DNA from: a bacterium
GTDB lineage: Bacteria; Actinomycetota; Acidimicrobiia; Acidimicrobiales; UBA8592
Direction of reading: 5' to 3'
DNA length: 17,279 nt
NCBI GenBank assembly: GCA_002713605.1
Contig: PATL01000035.1
Coordinates: 1-17,279, forward strand
Within the stretch, counting starts at the first letter, position 1, and each line of letters opens with the position of its first letter. A program made the translations under genes and the position numbers. The notes beneath the pieces are model-generated. The model was not told where the DNA came from and searched no databases. It worked only from the letters and a program-made list of their open reading frames with translations. Below, piece after piece: positions 1 through 6,752 of the stretch.

Positions 1-2
1 AT

Positions 3-77
3 TATTCATTTACTGGAGCTGTGGTAGCCGCATCTTCACTGGGCATAGCAAGCGCATACATGCTAGCTAAGAAATAA
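3..77 (+). CDS. C-terminal fragment of a membrane protein (5' end outside window)
   Basis: Reading from base 3, an open frame of 24 codons runs off the left edge and ends at TAA 75-77. The residues are mostly small and hydrophobic (Gly, Ala, Val, Ser, Leu) and finish with Ala-Lys-Lys. This fits a last transmembrane helix with a short positively charged cytoplasmic tail. The family cannot be named from so little. Calling it coding is an inference from the open frame, the helix-like composition and the fact that the next gene has its own ribosome binding site 25 bases later. Confidence 0.45.
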   Translation, partial: YSFTGAVVAASSLGIASAYMLAKK

Positions 78-113
78 TCTCAAAAGAAATAAATACGACC
101 AAAGGAGAAGTTG

Positions 114-830
114 ATGGAATCCTACAAACAAGGGCAAGCGACTATATCGTTCGAAAGAGAAGGAGATGGACACCCAATTCTTCTGCTCGCTCCTGGAGGA
201 ATGCGCTCAGCGAATAACTTCTGGAATAATATGTTATGGAACCCAAGAGAAAAGCTTCAAAATCAATTTGAACTAATTGGTATGGATCAACGCAATGCAG
301 GGGCCTCAACTGCTCCCATTACGAAAGACGACAACTGGGACACTTATAAAGAGGATCAGGTTTCTTTACTAGACCACCTGCAGGTAGAGGAGTGCCACCT
401 CGTAGGCATGTGTATTGGGGGGCCATTCATTGTAAACCTACTCAAAACCTATCCCGAGAGATTTAAGTCAGCGGTACTGTTGCAACCAGTAGGTATTGAT
501 CAGAATAGGCAAGCTTTCTATGAAATGTTTGATGACTGGGCTGGTGAGATAATTAATCAGCAATCTGGGCCCACAGCTGAAACTATGGCGAAGTTCAAAA
601 GCAACATGTGGGATGGTGACTTTCTTATAACCGCAACCGAAGAAGAAGTTTCCAGCATTAAAAACCCATTATTAATCTTGATGGGAGATGACCTCTACCA
701 TCCACAGTCCATCTCAAGAAAAATTGCTGAGCTTGCCCCAAACGCAACACTAATTGAGAAATGGAAAAGTCCAGAGTTGCTAGAGAGCACAAACAAAGCA
801 GTCATTGACTTTCTTAAGCACCACTCCTAA
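114..830 (+). CDS. Alpha/beta-fold hydrolase with a Cys at the nucleophile position
   Basis: A 238-residue alpha/beta-hydrolase-fold protein. The N-terminal half has the expected strand-loop layout: an oxyanion-loop region around LLLAPGG (residues 23-29), a D-Q-R-N-AGAS segment near 58-64, and the nucleophile elbow G-M-C-I-G-G at 98-103. The elbow carries Cys100 where most family members have Ser. Near the C-terminus MGDDLYHP (190-197) offers acidic residues and His197, but the usual late catalytic His is not obvious, so the active-site layout is uncertain. I chose ATG 114 over TTG 111 because AAGGAG at 102-107 then sits six bases upstream. Substrate is unknown; hydrolases with a Cys nucleophile, such as dienelactone hydrolase, are known. 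It faces rnpB tail to tail with only about 14 bases between them and no visible terminator. Confidence 0.85.
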   Translation: MESYKQGQATISFEREGDGHPILLLAPGGMRSANNFWNNMLWNPREKLQNQFELIGMDQRNAGASTAPITKDDNWDTYKEDQVSLLDHLQVEECHLVGMCIGGPFIVNLLKTYPERFKSAVLLQPVGIDQNRQAFYEMFDDWAGEIINQQSGPTAETMAKFKSNMWDGDFLITATEEEVSSIKNPLLILMGDDLYHPQSISRKIAELAPNATLIEKWKSPELLESTNKAVIDFLKHHS

Positions 831-844
831 CAAATTATAAATCA

Positions 845-1212
<368 letters not shown>

Positions 1213-1218
1213 AATATC

Positions 1219-1247
1219 AGTTTGTCTGGTAAAACACAAAAGGGCAA
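1219..1247 (-). promoter_or_regulatory. Candidate rnpB promoter
   Basis: On the minus strand TTGCCC (1247-1242) is followed after 17 bases by CAAACT (1224-1219). Six further bases lead to the G at 1212, which is the first base of the RNase P P1 helix. Spacing is ideal for a sigma70-type promoter. The -10 hexamer is a poor match (xANNNT only), so this is a positional inference. Confidence 0.4.
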
Positions 1248-1345
1248 CCTTACGCTACGACAAGCGATTACTTTTAAAATCAAAAGAAAGTTTCCTCCCA
1301 AGTTATATCTTTCCATTTAAAGTGCTAATTTTCTAAGTAAGGCTT

Positions 1346-1370
1346 TGTTATACACAGACACAAATAGGAG
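1346..1370 (+). promoter_or_regulatory. Candidate extended -10 and ribosome binding site of the nitrobindin-like gene
   Basis: TGT-TATACA at 1346-1354 resembles an extended -10 element (TGn plus hexamer). TAGGAG at 1365-1370 is a Shine-Dalgarno sequence six bases before ATG 1377. I see no good -35. If the -10 is real, the leader would be only about 15 bases long. Confidence 0.35.
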
Positions 1371-1376
1371 ATATAC

Positions 1377-1958
1377 ATGACCGCACCTGAAGACCTAACC
1401 GTTGAGAATTTTGGACCGTTGCTTTCCATGGTCGGTACTTGGGAAGGCCACAAAGGAATGGACTTCTCGTACCATAACGAGGAACAAGAAACTGGAGATA
1501 CAAGCTACTTCGAGAGAGTAACATTCTCAACCTTCGGACCTGTAGATAACGGAAACCAGCACCTATACGGACTAGATTACCGGATGGCGGCATGGCGATC
1601 AGACGAATTAGATCAAGACCCCTTTCATACAGAAGTAGGTTATTGGCTCTACGACCCAGCCGAAAAACAGATCATGAGATGCTTTATGGTGCCAAGAGGA
1701 ACAGTTGTCATCGCAGGAGGAACATGTGAGCCTGATGCTACTTCTTTCACCATGACTGCAGAACTGGGTTCAACGAATTATGGAATCCTTGAGAATAAGT
1801 ACCTTGCTCAAAACGCTTCAACAGTAGAGTACAAAGTTGACATCACTCTTGGCGAAAGCGAGTGGTCCTATGAGGAAGATTCGGTTCTTAAAATGGCTAT
1901 TCAGGAAGAACTCCTTCACCACACAGACGCGAACACGTTGACAAAAGTTTCTGACTAA
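1377..1958 (+). CDS. Nitrobindin-like heme-binding beta-barrel (FABP-fold) protein
   Basis: A 193-residue protein of the nitrobindin/DUF1794-related barrel group, small cytosolic proteins that in characterised members bind ferric heme and react with nitric oxide or peroxynitrite. The family signature Gly-x-Trp-x-Gly appears as G20-T-W-E-G24. A second family motif, His-(Ser/Thr)-Glu-x-Gly-Tyr, appears as H84-T-E-V-G-Y89. The C-terminus has H181-H182-T-D-A-N-T-L, where relatives keep a conserved His. Between these lie alternating hydrophobic strands ending in aromatic or Gly residues, as expected for a ten-strand barrel. No signal peptide is present. The Shine-Dalgarno TAGGAG supports ATG 1377. 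Heme binding is a family-level inference because I cannot confirm which His would be the axial ligand. The gene is divergent from rnpB and about 60 bases upstream of trpD. Confidence 0.72.
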   Translation: MTAPEDLTVENFGPLLSMVGTWEGHKGMDFSYHNEEQETGDTSYFERVTFSTFGPVDNGNQHLYGLDYRMAAWRSDELDQDPFHTEVGYWLYDPAEKQIMRCFMVPRGTVVIAGGTCEPDATSFTMTAELGSTNYGILENKYLAQNASTVEYKVDITLGESEWSYEEDSVLKMAIQEELLHHTDANTLTKVSD

Positions 1959-1993
1959 TCAGAACAGAGCTTAAAGAATCCACAAACTAAGAA

Positions 1994-2013
1994 AGGCGTT
2001 AGCCTAAATTAGG
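1994..2013 (+). promoter_or_regulatory. Two overlapping short inverted repeats just before trpD
   Basis: AGGC-GTTA-GCCT (1994-2005) and CCTAA-A-TTAGG (2003-2013) share the bases CCT and therefore cannot both pair. They cover the candidate -10 hexamer and end five bases before ATG 2018. They could be a regulator-binding site or two alternative small stems. The stems are short, and chance occurrence is possible. Confidence 0.25.
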
Positions 2014-2017
2014 ACAT

Positions 2018-3070
2018 ATGCCCTTTGAAAGTAAACCATTCAATTTTGCTAAGATTCTTGAAAGTATTGATTCCGGTCAAAATCTAACAAGCGAACTCTC
2101 CCAACTTGGGCTCATGTCAATACTTCAAGGCGATGTTGACGACAAAGACTTGGAATTATTCCTGCTCGCGTTGAATCAAAAAGGAGCTACGGATCAAGAG
2201 GTTACTGGTTTCGTGAAGGCAATGAGAGAATCTTGCATTAGATTGCACTGCCCCGAAGAAACAATCGACCTAGTTGGTGCAGGGGGATCCCAAATGGGAA
2301 GGGAAGCAGCACTAAACGTGTCAACAATAGCGTCTTTTGTCGCATCAGGGGCTGGGGCTACAGTCTGCAAGCACGGAAACAAAAGAGCTTCATCAACTTC
2401 AGGTTCATTTGATTTGCTTGATGAACTAGGTATTTCAGCAACGCTCACGCCTGATCATGTAGAAAGTTGCGTAAACGAGGTTGGTCTCGGTTTCGCTTTC
2501 GCTAGAACTTTTCACCCAGCGATGAAATATGCGGGACCAATAAGAGCGAAACTAGGGGTACCTACAATATTCAATACCCTAGGTCCGCTTTCTCATCCTG
2601 CTTTTCTTAAAAGACAAGTAGTTGGTGTTCCATCCGTTGAAACTGCAAAGATGATGGCGAAAGTCCTGCAAAGCACTGGCACGGACTTGGGAATGGTAGT
2701 TACCGGGCATAACGGCTTGGACGAACTCTCAATAACCGGACCAAACTTGGCTCATATTATTACGCCAGAGAAGATCGAAACAACCGAAATCCATCCCCGT
2801 GATCTTGGAATTACAACAGTTAATCCGGAAAATATCTACGGAGGCAATCCACAAGACAATGCACAGATTGCAATTCAAGTACTAAATGGAGAAAGCGGAC
2901 CTAAAAGTGACATTATCGTTCTAAATGCTGCCGCAGGGTTAGTTGTGGCTGGAATAGCAGAAAATCTAGTTGATGGTATCGAAAGAGCTCGCTCTTCTAT
3001 AGATTCCGGAGCAGCTAAATCAAAGCTTCAAGAACTGCAAACCTTCACTCAAGGACTGGTTCTTAAATGA
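2018..3070 (+). CDS. trpD: Anthranilate phosphoribosyltransferase
   Basis: Transfers a phosphoribosyl group from PRPP to anthranilate, the second step of tryptophan synthesis. At 350 residues it has the usual family length: a helical N-terminal domain to about residue 75, then the alpha/beta domain. Diagnostic stretches are the PRPP loop region G87-A-G-G-S followed by N100-V-S-T103, KHGNKRASSTSGS (118-130), H166-P-A-M-K170 and RAKLGVPTIFNTLGPL (176-191), and the metal-binding D235-E236 in NGLDELS. The usual GTGGD loop reads GAGGS here, which drops an acidic residue. No other trp gene is in the window. A TAAATT hexamer at 2005-2010 lies seven bases before ATG 2018, so a leaderless start is possible; AGGA at 2011-2014 is too close to be a normal ribosome binding site. 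The stop overlaps the next gene by four bases. Confidence 0.93.
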   Translation: MPFESKPFNFAKILESIDSGQNLTSELSQLGLMSILQGDVDDKDLELFLLALNQKGATDQEVTGFVKAMRESCIRLHCPEETIDLVGAGGSQMGREAALNVSTIASFVASGAGATVCKHGNKRASSTSGSFDLLDELGISATLTPDHVESCVNEVGLGFAFARTFHPAMKYAGPIRAKLGVPTIFNTLGPLSHPAFLKRQVVGVPSVETAKMMAKVLQSTGTDLGMVVTGHNGLDELSITGPNLAHIITPEKIETTEIHPRDLGITTVNPENIYGGNPQDNAQIAIQVLNGESGPKSDIIVLNAAAGLVVAGIAENLVDGIERARSSIDSGAAKSKLQELQTFTQGLVLK

Positions 3071-3288
3071 ACACAAACAACCGGTACCGATGTAAAGCGT
3101 GTGGAAACTTGACACGATTCGATGTTATCAGAATGCAACGAACAGCTGAGTTCCACCACTTCACGACAGACGGGAAGTTAGCTATTGAAGATCAGAATAT
3201 ACTCGAAGAGGACATAGAGTCAGTGAAATGCCGATGGTGCGAAAGCGGAGCTGACGTTGTTGAAATACAGAATCCATCAAATAAATAA
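3067..3288 (+). CDS. Small zinc-ribbon-like protein, translationally coupled to trpD
   Basis: A 73-residue protein whose start codon overlaps the trpD stop in an ATGA (3067-3070), a typical sign of translational coupling. It has two CxxC knuckles, C9-K-A-C12 near the N-terminus and C55-R-W-C58 near the C-terminus. They are separated by about 42 mostly polar residues containing two adjacent His (H30, H31). The arrangement suggests a four-Cys zinc ribbon, perhaps a nucleic-acid or protein-binding module. No enzymatic motif is visible and I do not recognise a named family. Coupling to trpD need not mean a tryptophan role; the gene also leads toward the next Cys-rich protein and queG. Confidence 0.7.
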   Translation: MNTNNRYRCKACGNLTRFDVIRMQRTAEFHHFTTDGKLAIEDQNILEEDIESVKCRWCESGADVVEIQNPSNK

Positions 3289-3322
3289 CCACCTTCCCAA
3301 ATAAATTGTCACACTCGTAGGT

Positions 3323-3334
3323 TACTTTGGGCGC
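3323..3334 (+). promoter_or_regulatory. Candidate leaderless -10 element
   Basis: TACTTT (3323-3328) fits TANNNT and is followed by exactly six bases before ATG 3335. No Shine-Dalgarno lies at normal distance, and no good -35 is seen at 16-18 bases. Transcription would begin at or next to the start codon. Confidence 0.35.
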
Positions 3335-3550
3335 ATGAGTAAAAAATACCTTTCCATTGACTGTGAATTATGCCCGCTTGCTAATACGGACTCTTGCGAT
3401 GACTGCTTAGTCACGTTTATATGTGACAGAGATCCTAAAGCAGCAGTGATCGTAAGCCTTGAGGAATGGAAATCTATGAAATCAATGACAAAAGTAGGAC
3501 TCCTTCCAGAGCTACGCAATCCCGTCATTAGTATCAGAAGCTCCGGTTGA
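3335..3550 (+). CDS. Small Cys-rich conserved actinobacterial protein
   Basis: A 71-residue protein with five Cys: C10-E-L-C13, C21-D-D-C24 and C30. The spacing suggests a small metal site. After it comes a short strand-helix unit (AAVIVSLEEWKSMKSM) and the segment GLLPELR near residue 56. From memory, similar short proteins with CxxCP...C-D-D-C-V-V-T-F followed by a GLLPxLR tail occur in other actinobacteria, so I take it as a real gene of unknown function. No membrane segment or signal peptide is visible. It lies between the zinc-ribbon gene and queG on the same strand. The lack of a ribosome binding site fits a leaderless start. Confidence 0.68.
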   Translation: MSKKYLSIDCELCPLANTDSCDDCLVTFICDRDPKAAVIVSLEEWKSMKSMTKVGLLPELRNPVISIRSSG

Positions 3551-3588
3551 TAGTTTCCATAACTTCAACAATCTGCGATTATTAAAGT

Positions 3589-4698
3589 GTGCAAACTTTT
3601 ATTAAAGCTACTGAGCTGGAAAAGACCGGCTATGAAAATGGGCTTGACGCTTTTGGTATAGCAAAAGCTGACCAGTTCAGTAAAACGCTTGAGATACTTA
3701 AAGCCCGTAAAGAGCAAGGTTTGCACGCTGGAATGAATTTCACGTATCGGAACCCAGTCAGATCATCGACACCAGCAATTACCATGCCAGACGCACAATC
3801 CCTCATAGTCGGCGCAAAGTCATATTGGAAACCCCGAGAGGAAGCCATTGATAAAAGCGATCCGCAAGGCAGAATAGCACTTTATGCTCAAGAAAATTAT
3901 TATGAAAAACTCCGAGAAGGTCTTTCTGCGGTTGCAGGGAAACTAGAGAGCAAAGGGTATAAAACAATAATTTTGATAGATGACAATGCTTTAGTGGATC
4001 GTGAAGCAGCATATCGCGCAGGGATCGGATGGTATGGAAAAAACGCAAATATTCTAATACCTAAAAGAGGCTCCTGGTTCGTTCTCGGTTCGATACTGAC
4101 AAACGCTATTTTCGAACCTAGCACCCCAGCAAAAGAACATTGCGGGTCCTGCACAAAATGTATAAATGCTTGTCCTACTGAAGCAATAATTTCTCCCGGT
4201 GTAATTGACAGTAACCGTTGTCTAGCTTGGTTAGTGCAATCTCCCAAAGATTTTCCCCCAGAGTTCAGAGAGGCGTTGGGCGATAAGATGTACGGTTGTG
4301 ATGACTGTCAAGATGTTTGTCCAATAAACAAATACGAAGAGCGAGTAGAAAACTTGAATAATAGAAGAAGCAGATCTACAGTCTCTATTCTCAATATTCT
4401 TGAGCAAGACGACGAAACACTCATATCGAAATATGGACGGTGGTACATACCGCAACGCGACCCACGATATTTAAGGAGAAATGCTCTTTTAGTACTGGGC
4501 AATATAGGGACTGCTCAGAGTAAGAAGGTACAGGCTATTGTTTCTCACTATTTGAAAAGCACTGATTCGATGTTGAGAAGTTATGCCGTATGGACGGCAA
4601 AACGACTTGGATTGACCAATCTACTGATGGGCATGGAAAATGATGGATCTAAAGATGTTCAGCGAGAACTCGCGCTACAAGTTAGACAAATAGACTAA
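3589..4698 (+). CDS. queG: Epoxyqueuosine reductase
   Basis: Converts epoxyqueuosine to queuosine at the wobble position of GUN-anticodon tRNAs, the last step of queuosine synthesis. The family uses cobalamin and two 4Fe-4S clusters. The 369-residue protein shows the N-terminal domain with D137-R-E and AAYRAGIGWYGKN (140-152), including the family's catalytic Asp region. The first cluster motif is C185-x2-C188-x2-C191-x3-C195-P. The second set is C211, C237, C240 and C244-P. A C-terminal helical extension (about 290-369) resembles the HEAT-like repeat of longer QueG proteins. An in-frame TAA at 3583-3585 leaves GTG 3589 as the only sensible start, and there is no Shine-Dalgarno. GATTAT at 3577-3582 lies six bases upstream and could be a leaderless -10. 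No other queuosine gene is in view. Confidence 0.93.
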   Translation: MQTFIKATELEKTGYENGLDAFGIAKADQFSKTLEILKARKEQGLHAGMNFTYRNPVRSSTPAITMPDAQSLIVGAKSYWKPREEAIDKSDPQGRIALYAQENYYEKLREGLSAVAGKLESKGYKTIILIDDNALVDREAAYRAGIGWYGKNANILIPKRGSWFVLGSILTNAIFEPSTPAKEHCGSCTKCINACPTEAIISPGVIDSNRCLAWLVQSPKDFPPEFREALGDKMYGCDDCQDVCPINKYEERVENLNNRRSRSTVSILNILEQDDETLISKYGRWYIPQRDPRYLRRNALLVLGNIGTAQSKKVQAIVSHYLKSTDSMLRSYAVWTAKRLGLTNLLMGMENDGSKDVQRELALQVRQID

Positions 4699-4715
4699 AC
4701 GCCAAAGGTTAAGAG

Positions 4716-5843
4716 TTGAATCATTTACTAGTTACGAACGATTACCCCCCCAAAGTAGGAGGGATACAGTCGTATCTTTGGGAAATTTACCGGAGATTGC
4801 CTCAAGAAGAAGTAACAGTTTTGTGCACCCCTTATGAGAATTGCCAGTCATTTGATTCCGAACAGACTCATAAAATTATTCGCACCAAACAGAGGGTGCT
4901 GCTACCAACACCACAGCTAGCCAAGCAGATTCAATCAGTCATCGAGGAGCGAAACATAGATTTTGTTCTTTTTGACCCAGCGGTTCCTGTCGGAATTTTG
5001 GGTCCAAAAGTAGGAATACCTTACGGTGTCATACTACATGGAGCTGAGGTTACGATTCCTGGAAGAATTCCAGTCCTTAAACAAATATTACGTAAAGTAT
5101 TACGCAATTCACAGATGGTAGTAACAGCTGGCCAATATTCAACTGAAGAGGCTGAAAGGGCTGCAAAAACATCGCTTCCTGTAGTCATTGTTCCCCCTGG
5201 AGTTGATGAAAAGCGTTTCAAACCATTAACACCTCAGCAGCGGGTGCATGCTCGTTCTAAATATGACCTAAATGAATCGGATGAGGTCATTCTCACTTTA
5301 AGCAGGCTTGTCCCTAGGAAAGGAATGGATGTACTTATTAAAGCCTGTGCGGACCTACAGGCGAGCCGCCCTCGTTTAAAGCTACTCATAGCAGGAACTG
5401 GGCGGGACCAAAGAAGGCTAGAAAATATTGCCAGGCGGAAAAAAGCTCCAGTGACTTTCCTAGGTCATGTGCCAGATGCAGAAATACCAAGCCTCTATGG
5501 ACTAGCTGACCTTTTTTCTATGCTTTGTAGGGTTAGGTGGGGAGGTTTAGAACAAGAGGGGTTTGGGATTGTTTTCTTAGAAGCTGCGGCAGCAGGTATA
5601 CCTCAGCTTGCTGGCAAAAGTGGGGGGGCAGGAGAGGCTGTACTAGAGGGAAGAACAGGAAAAGTAGTACCAAGCCCAAAGGATGTAGGAAGCGTGAAAA
5701 ATGCGATCTGTGAGATACTCGATGATAAAACTAGATACGAACAAATGAAAAAGCTATCCAGACAAAGGGCCGAAACAAAATTCTCTTATGACAATCTCGC
5801 CATGGAATTTTATGATTCACTTCTGGCGCTGAAGCGAAATTGA
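4716..5843 (+). CDS. pimB: PimB-type GT4 mannosyltransferase (phosphatidylinositol mannoside synthesis)
   Basis: A 375-residue GT-B fold glycosyltransferase of family GT4. It resembles PimB', which adds the second mannose from GDP-mannose to phosphatidylinositol monomannoside at the inner face of the membrane. The N-terminus has VTNDYPPKVGGIQSY (6-20) with the Gly loop of the acceptor domain, and H108-G109 corresponds to the conserved acceptor-side His. PPGVDEKRFKP (160-170) leads into the donor domain. LSRLVPRKG (195-203) is the donor phosphate-binding stretch. E281-GFGIVFL-E289 is the EX7E retaining-enzyme motif. TTG 4716 is used, with AAAGG at 4704-4708 seven bases upstream. The gene follows queG by 17 bases and leads a membrane protein, SRPBCC and ROK block. 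Mannose and PI-mannoside specificity is inferred from resemblance; a different GDP- or UDP-sugar is possible. Confidence 0.82.
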   Translation: MNHLLVTNDYPPKVGGIQSYLWEIYRRLPQEEVTVLCTPYENCQSFDSEQTHKIIRTKQRVLLPTPQLAKQIQSVIEERNIDFVLFDPAVPVGILGPKVGIPYGVILHGAEVTIPGRIPVLKQILRKVLRNSQMVVTAGQYSTEEAERAAKTSLPVVIVPPGVDEKRFKPLTPQQRVHARSKYDLNESDEVILTLSRLVPRKGMDVLIKACADLQASRPRLKLLIAGTGRDQRRLENIARRKKAPVTFLGHVPDAEIPSLYGLADLFSMLCRVRWGGLEQEGFGIVFLEAAAAGIPQLAGKSGGAGEAVLEGRTGKVVPSPKDVGSVKNAICEILDDKTRYEQMKKLSRQRAETKFSYDNLAMEFYDSLLALKRN

Positions 5844-5858
5844 GGAGCTAAACCAAAA

Positions 5859-6290
5859 ATGAATTATGCCAAATCAGACTATTTGGTTAAATTTTCCGGA
5901 ATAGCCACCGTTTTATTTTTGCTATCAGGTGTTGCTGCATCGATACAGTCAGCATTTGAGATAGTTTACGTAATCGTATCTTTAACCATGTTCTCTATCG
6001 GAGTGCTACTTGGGATGAGAGCATTCGCTCAATCACTTTCAAAAAGTAGATACGAGATAATTACAACCATTGATTTAATCAAACTTCCTCACGGTACGCC
6101 GAAAAAAATAAAACTAATCCTTTATGGCTCACTTGCAACAGAAGTCATCGCAAGTATTTTTCTCGCGTCCATGCAATCTAGCACTAACTTTGCGTTTGGG
6201 ATCCTCGCATCTTTATTTGCCCTTGGTAGCCTTAATATGTGGGCTATCATGAATGGCAGATTCAAGAAAAGACCCAACCGAAAGATTTAA
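5859..6290 (+). CDS. Four-helix membrane protein of unknown function
   Basis: A 143-residue protein with four likely transmembrane helices at about 13-30, 33-55, 84-104 and 111-131. A basic and polar cytoplasmic-type loop between helices 2 and 3 contains Lys-Pro-His and several Lys. The C-terminal tail is strongly basic (FKKRPNRK). GAGGAG at 5842-5847 overlaps the end of the pimB-like gene and serves as ribosome binding site for ATG 5859. I do not recognise a named family. Its position between a lipid mannosyltransferase and an SRPBCC protein suggests an envelope or lipid role, which is inference only. Confidence 0.72.
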   Translation: MNYAKSDYLVKFSGIATVLFLLSGVAASIQSAFEIVYVIVSLTMFSIGVLLGMRAFAQSLSKSRYEIITTIDLIKLPHGTPKKIKLILYGSLATEVIASIFLASMQSSTNFAFGILASLFALGSLNMWAIMNGRFKKRPNRKI

Positions 6291-6291
6291 T

Positions 6292-6744
6292 ATGAGTGAT
6301 CACGCAACTCAACGAAAAATCATAAACGCAACGCCACAGCAATGCTTTGATGTGATCACCGATTTCGAAAGCTACCCAGAATGGGCCGAAGACATAAAAT
6401 CTGTCTCCATACTAGTATCAGATGAAACTGGTTTGGGAGGAGATGTTAGATTCCGAGCTGCAGCGATGGGTCGAAGTACTACCTATACACTCCGTTATTA
6501 CTATGGAAGTAACCCTCTCCGAATTGCTTGGAGGCAAATCGAGGGCGACATTACAAAAAAAATTGAAGGTGAGTACGAATTCATACCTGTTGAGAATGGA
6601 ATGAAAACAGAAGTTGTCTACCATCTCGCAGCTGATCTTGCGATTCTAATTCCAGGTTTCGTTAAGCGAAGAGCAGAATCACGTATTGTTCGCGCCGCTC
6701 TTGACGCGTTAGGCGCGCGAATTGATTCTGTTGCTACTGCATGA
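6292..6744 (+). CDS. SRPBCC (START/polyketide-cyclase-like) protein
   Basis: A 150-residue helix-grip protein of the SRPBCC superfamily, which binds lipids or other hydrophobic ligands in a deep cavity. The opening pattern is typical: a short strand ending INATPQQCFDVI, then the diagnostic DFESYPEWAEDI segment at about 24-35. Alternating strands follow, then a long amphipathic C-terminal helix after IPGFVKRRAESR. I prefer ATG 6292, one base after the upstream stop, over ATG 6253. The latter would overlap the upstream gene by 38 bases and add residues outside the fold. From memory, mycobacteria keep an SRPBCC gene near pimB', which supports a lipid-linked job in this block. No catalytic residues can be assigned. 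Confidence 0.85.
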   Translation: MSDHATQRKIINATPQQCFDVITDFESYPEWAEDIKSVSILVSDETGLGGDVRFRAAAMGRSTTYTLRYYYGSNPLRIAWRQIEGDITKKIEGEYEFIPVENGMKTEVVYHLAADLAILIPGFVKRRAESRIVRAALDALGARIDSVATA

Positions 6745-6752
6745 ACTGTTAG

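Noticed and set aside
3306..3328. TTGTCA (3306-3311) as the -35 of the Cys-rich miniprotein gene
   Set aside because: It is only 11 bases from the TACTTT hexamer, too close for a normal promoter.
6253..6291. Longer SRPBCC protein beginning at ATG 6253
   Set aside because: It would overlap the upstream gene by 38 bases, has no ribosome binding site, and adds residues outside the conserved fold.
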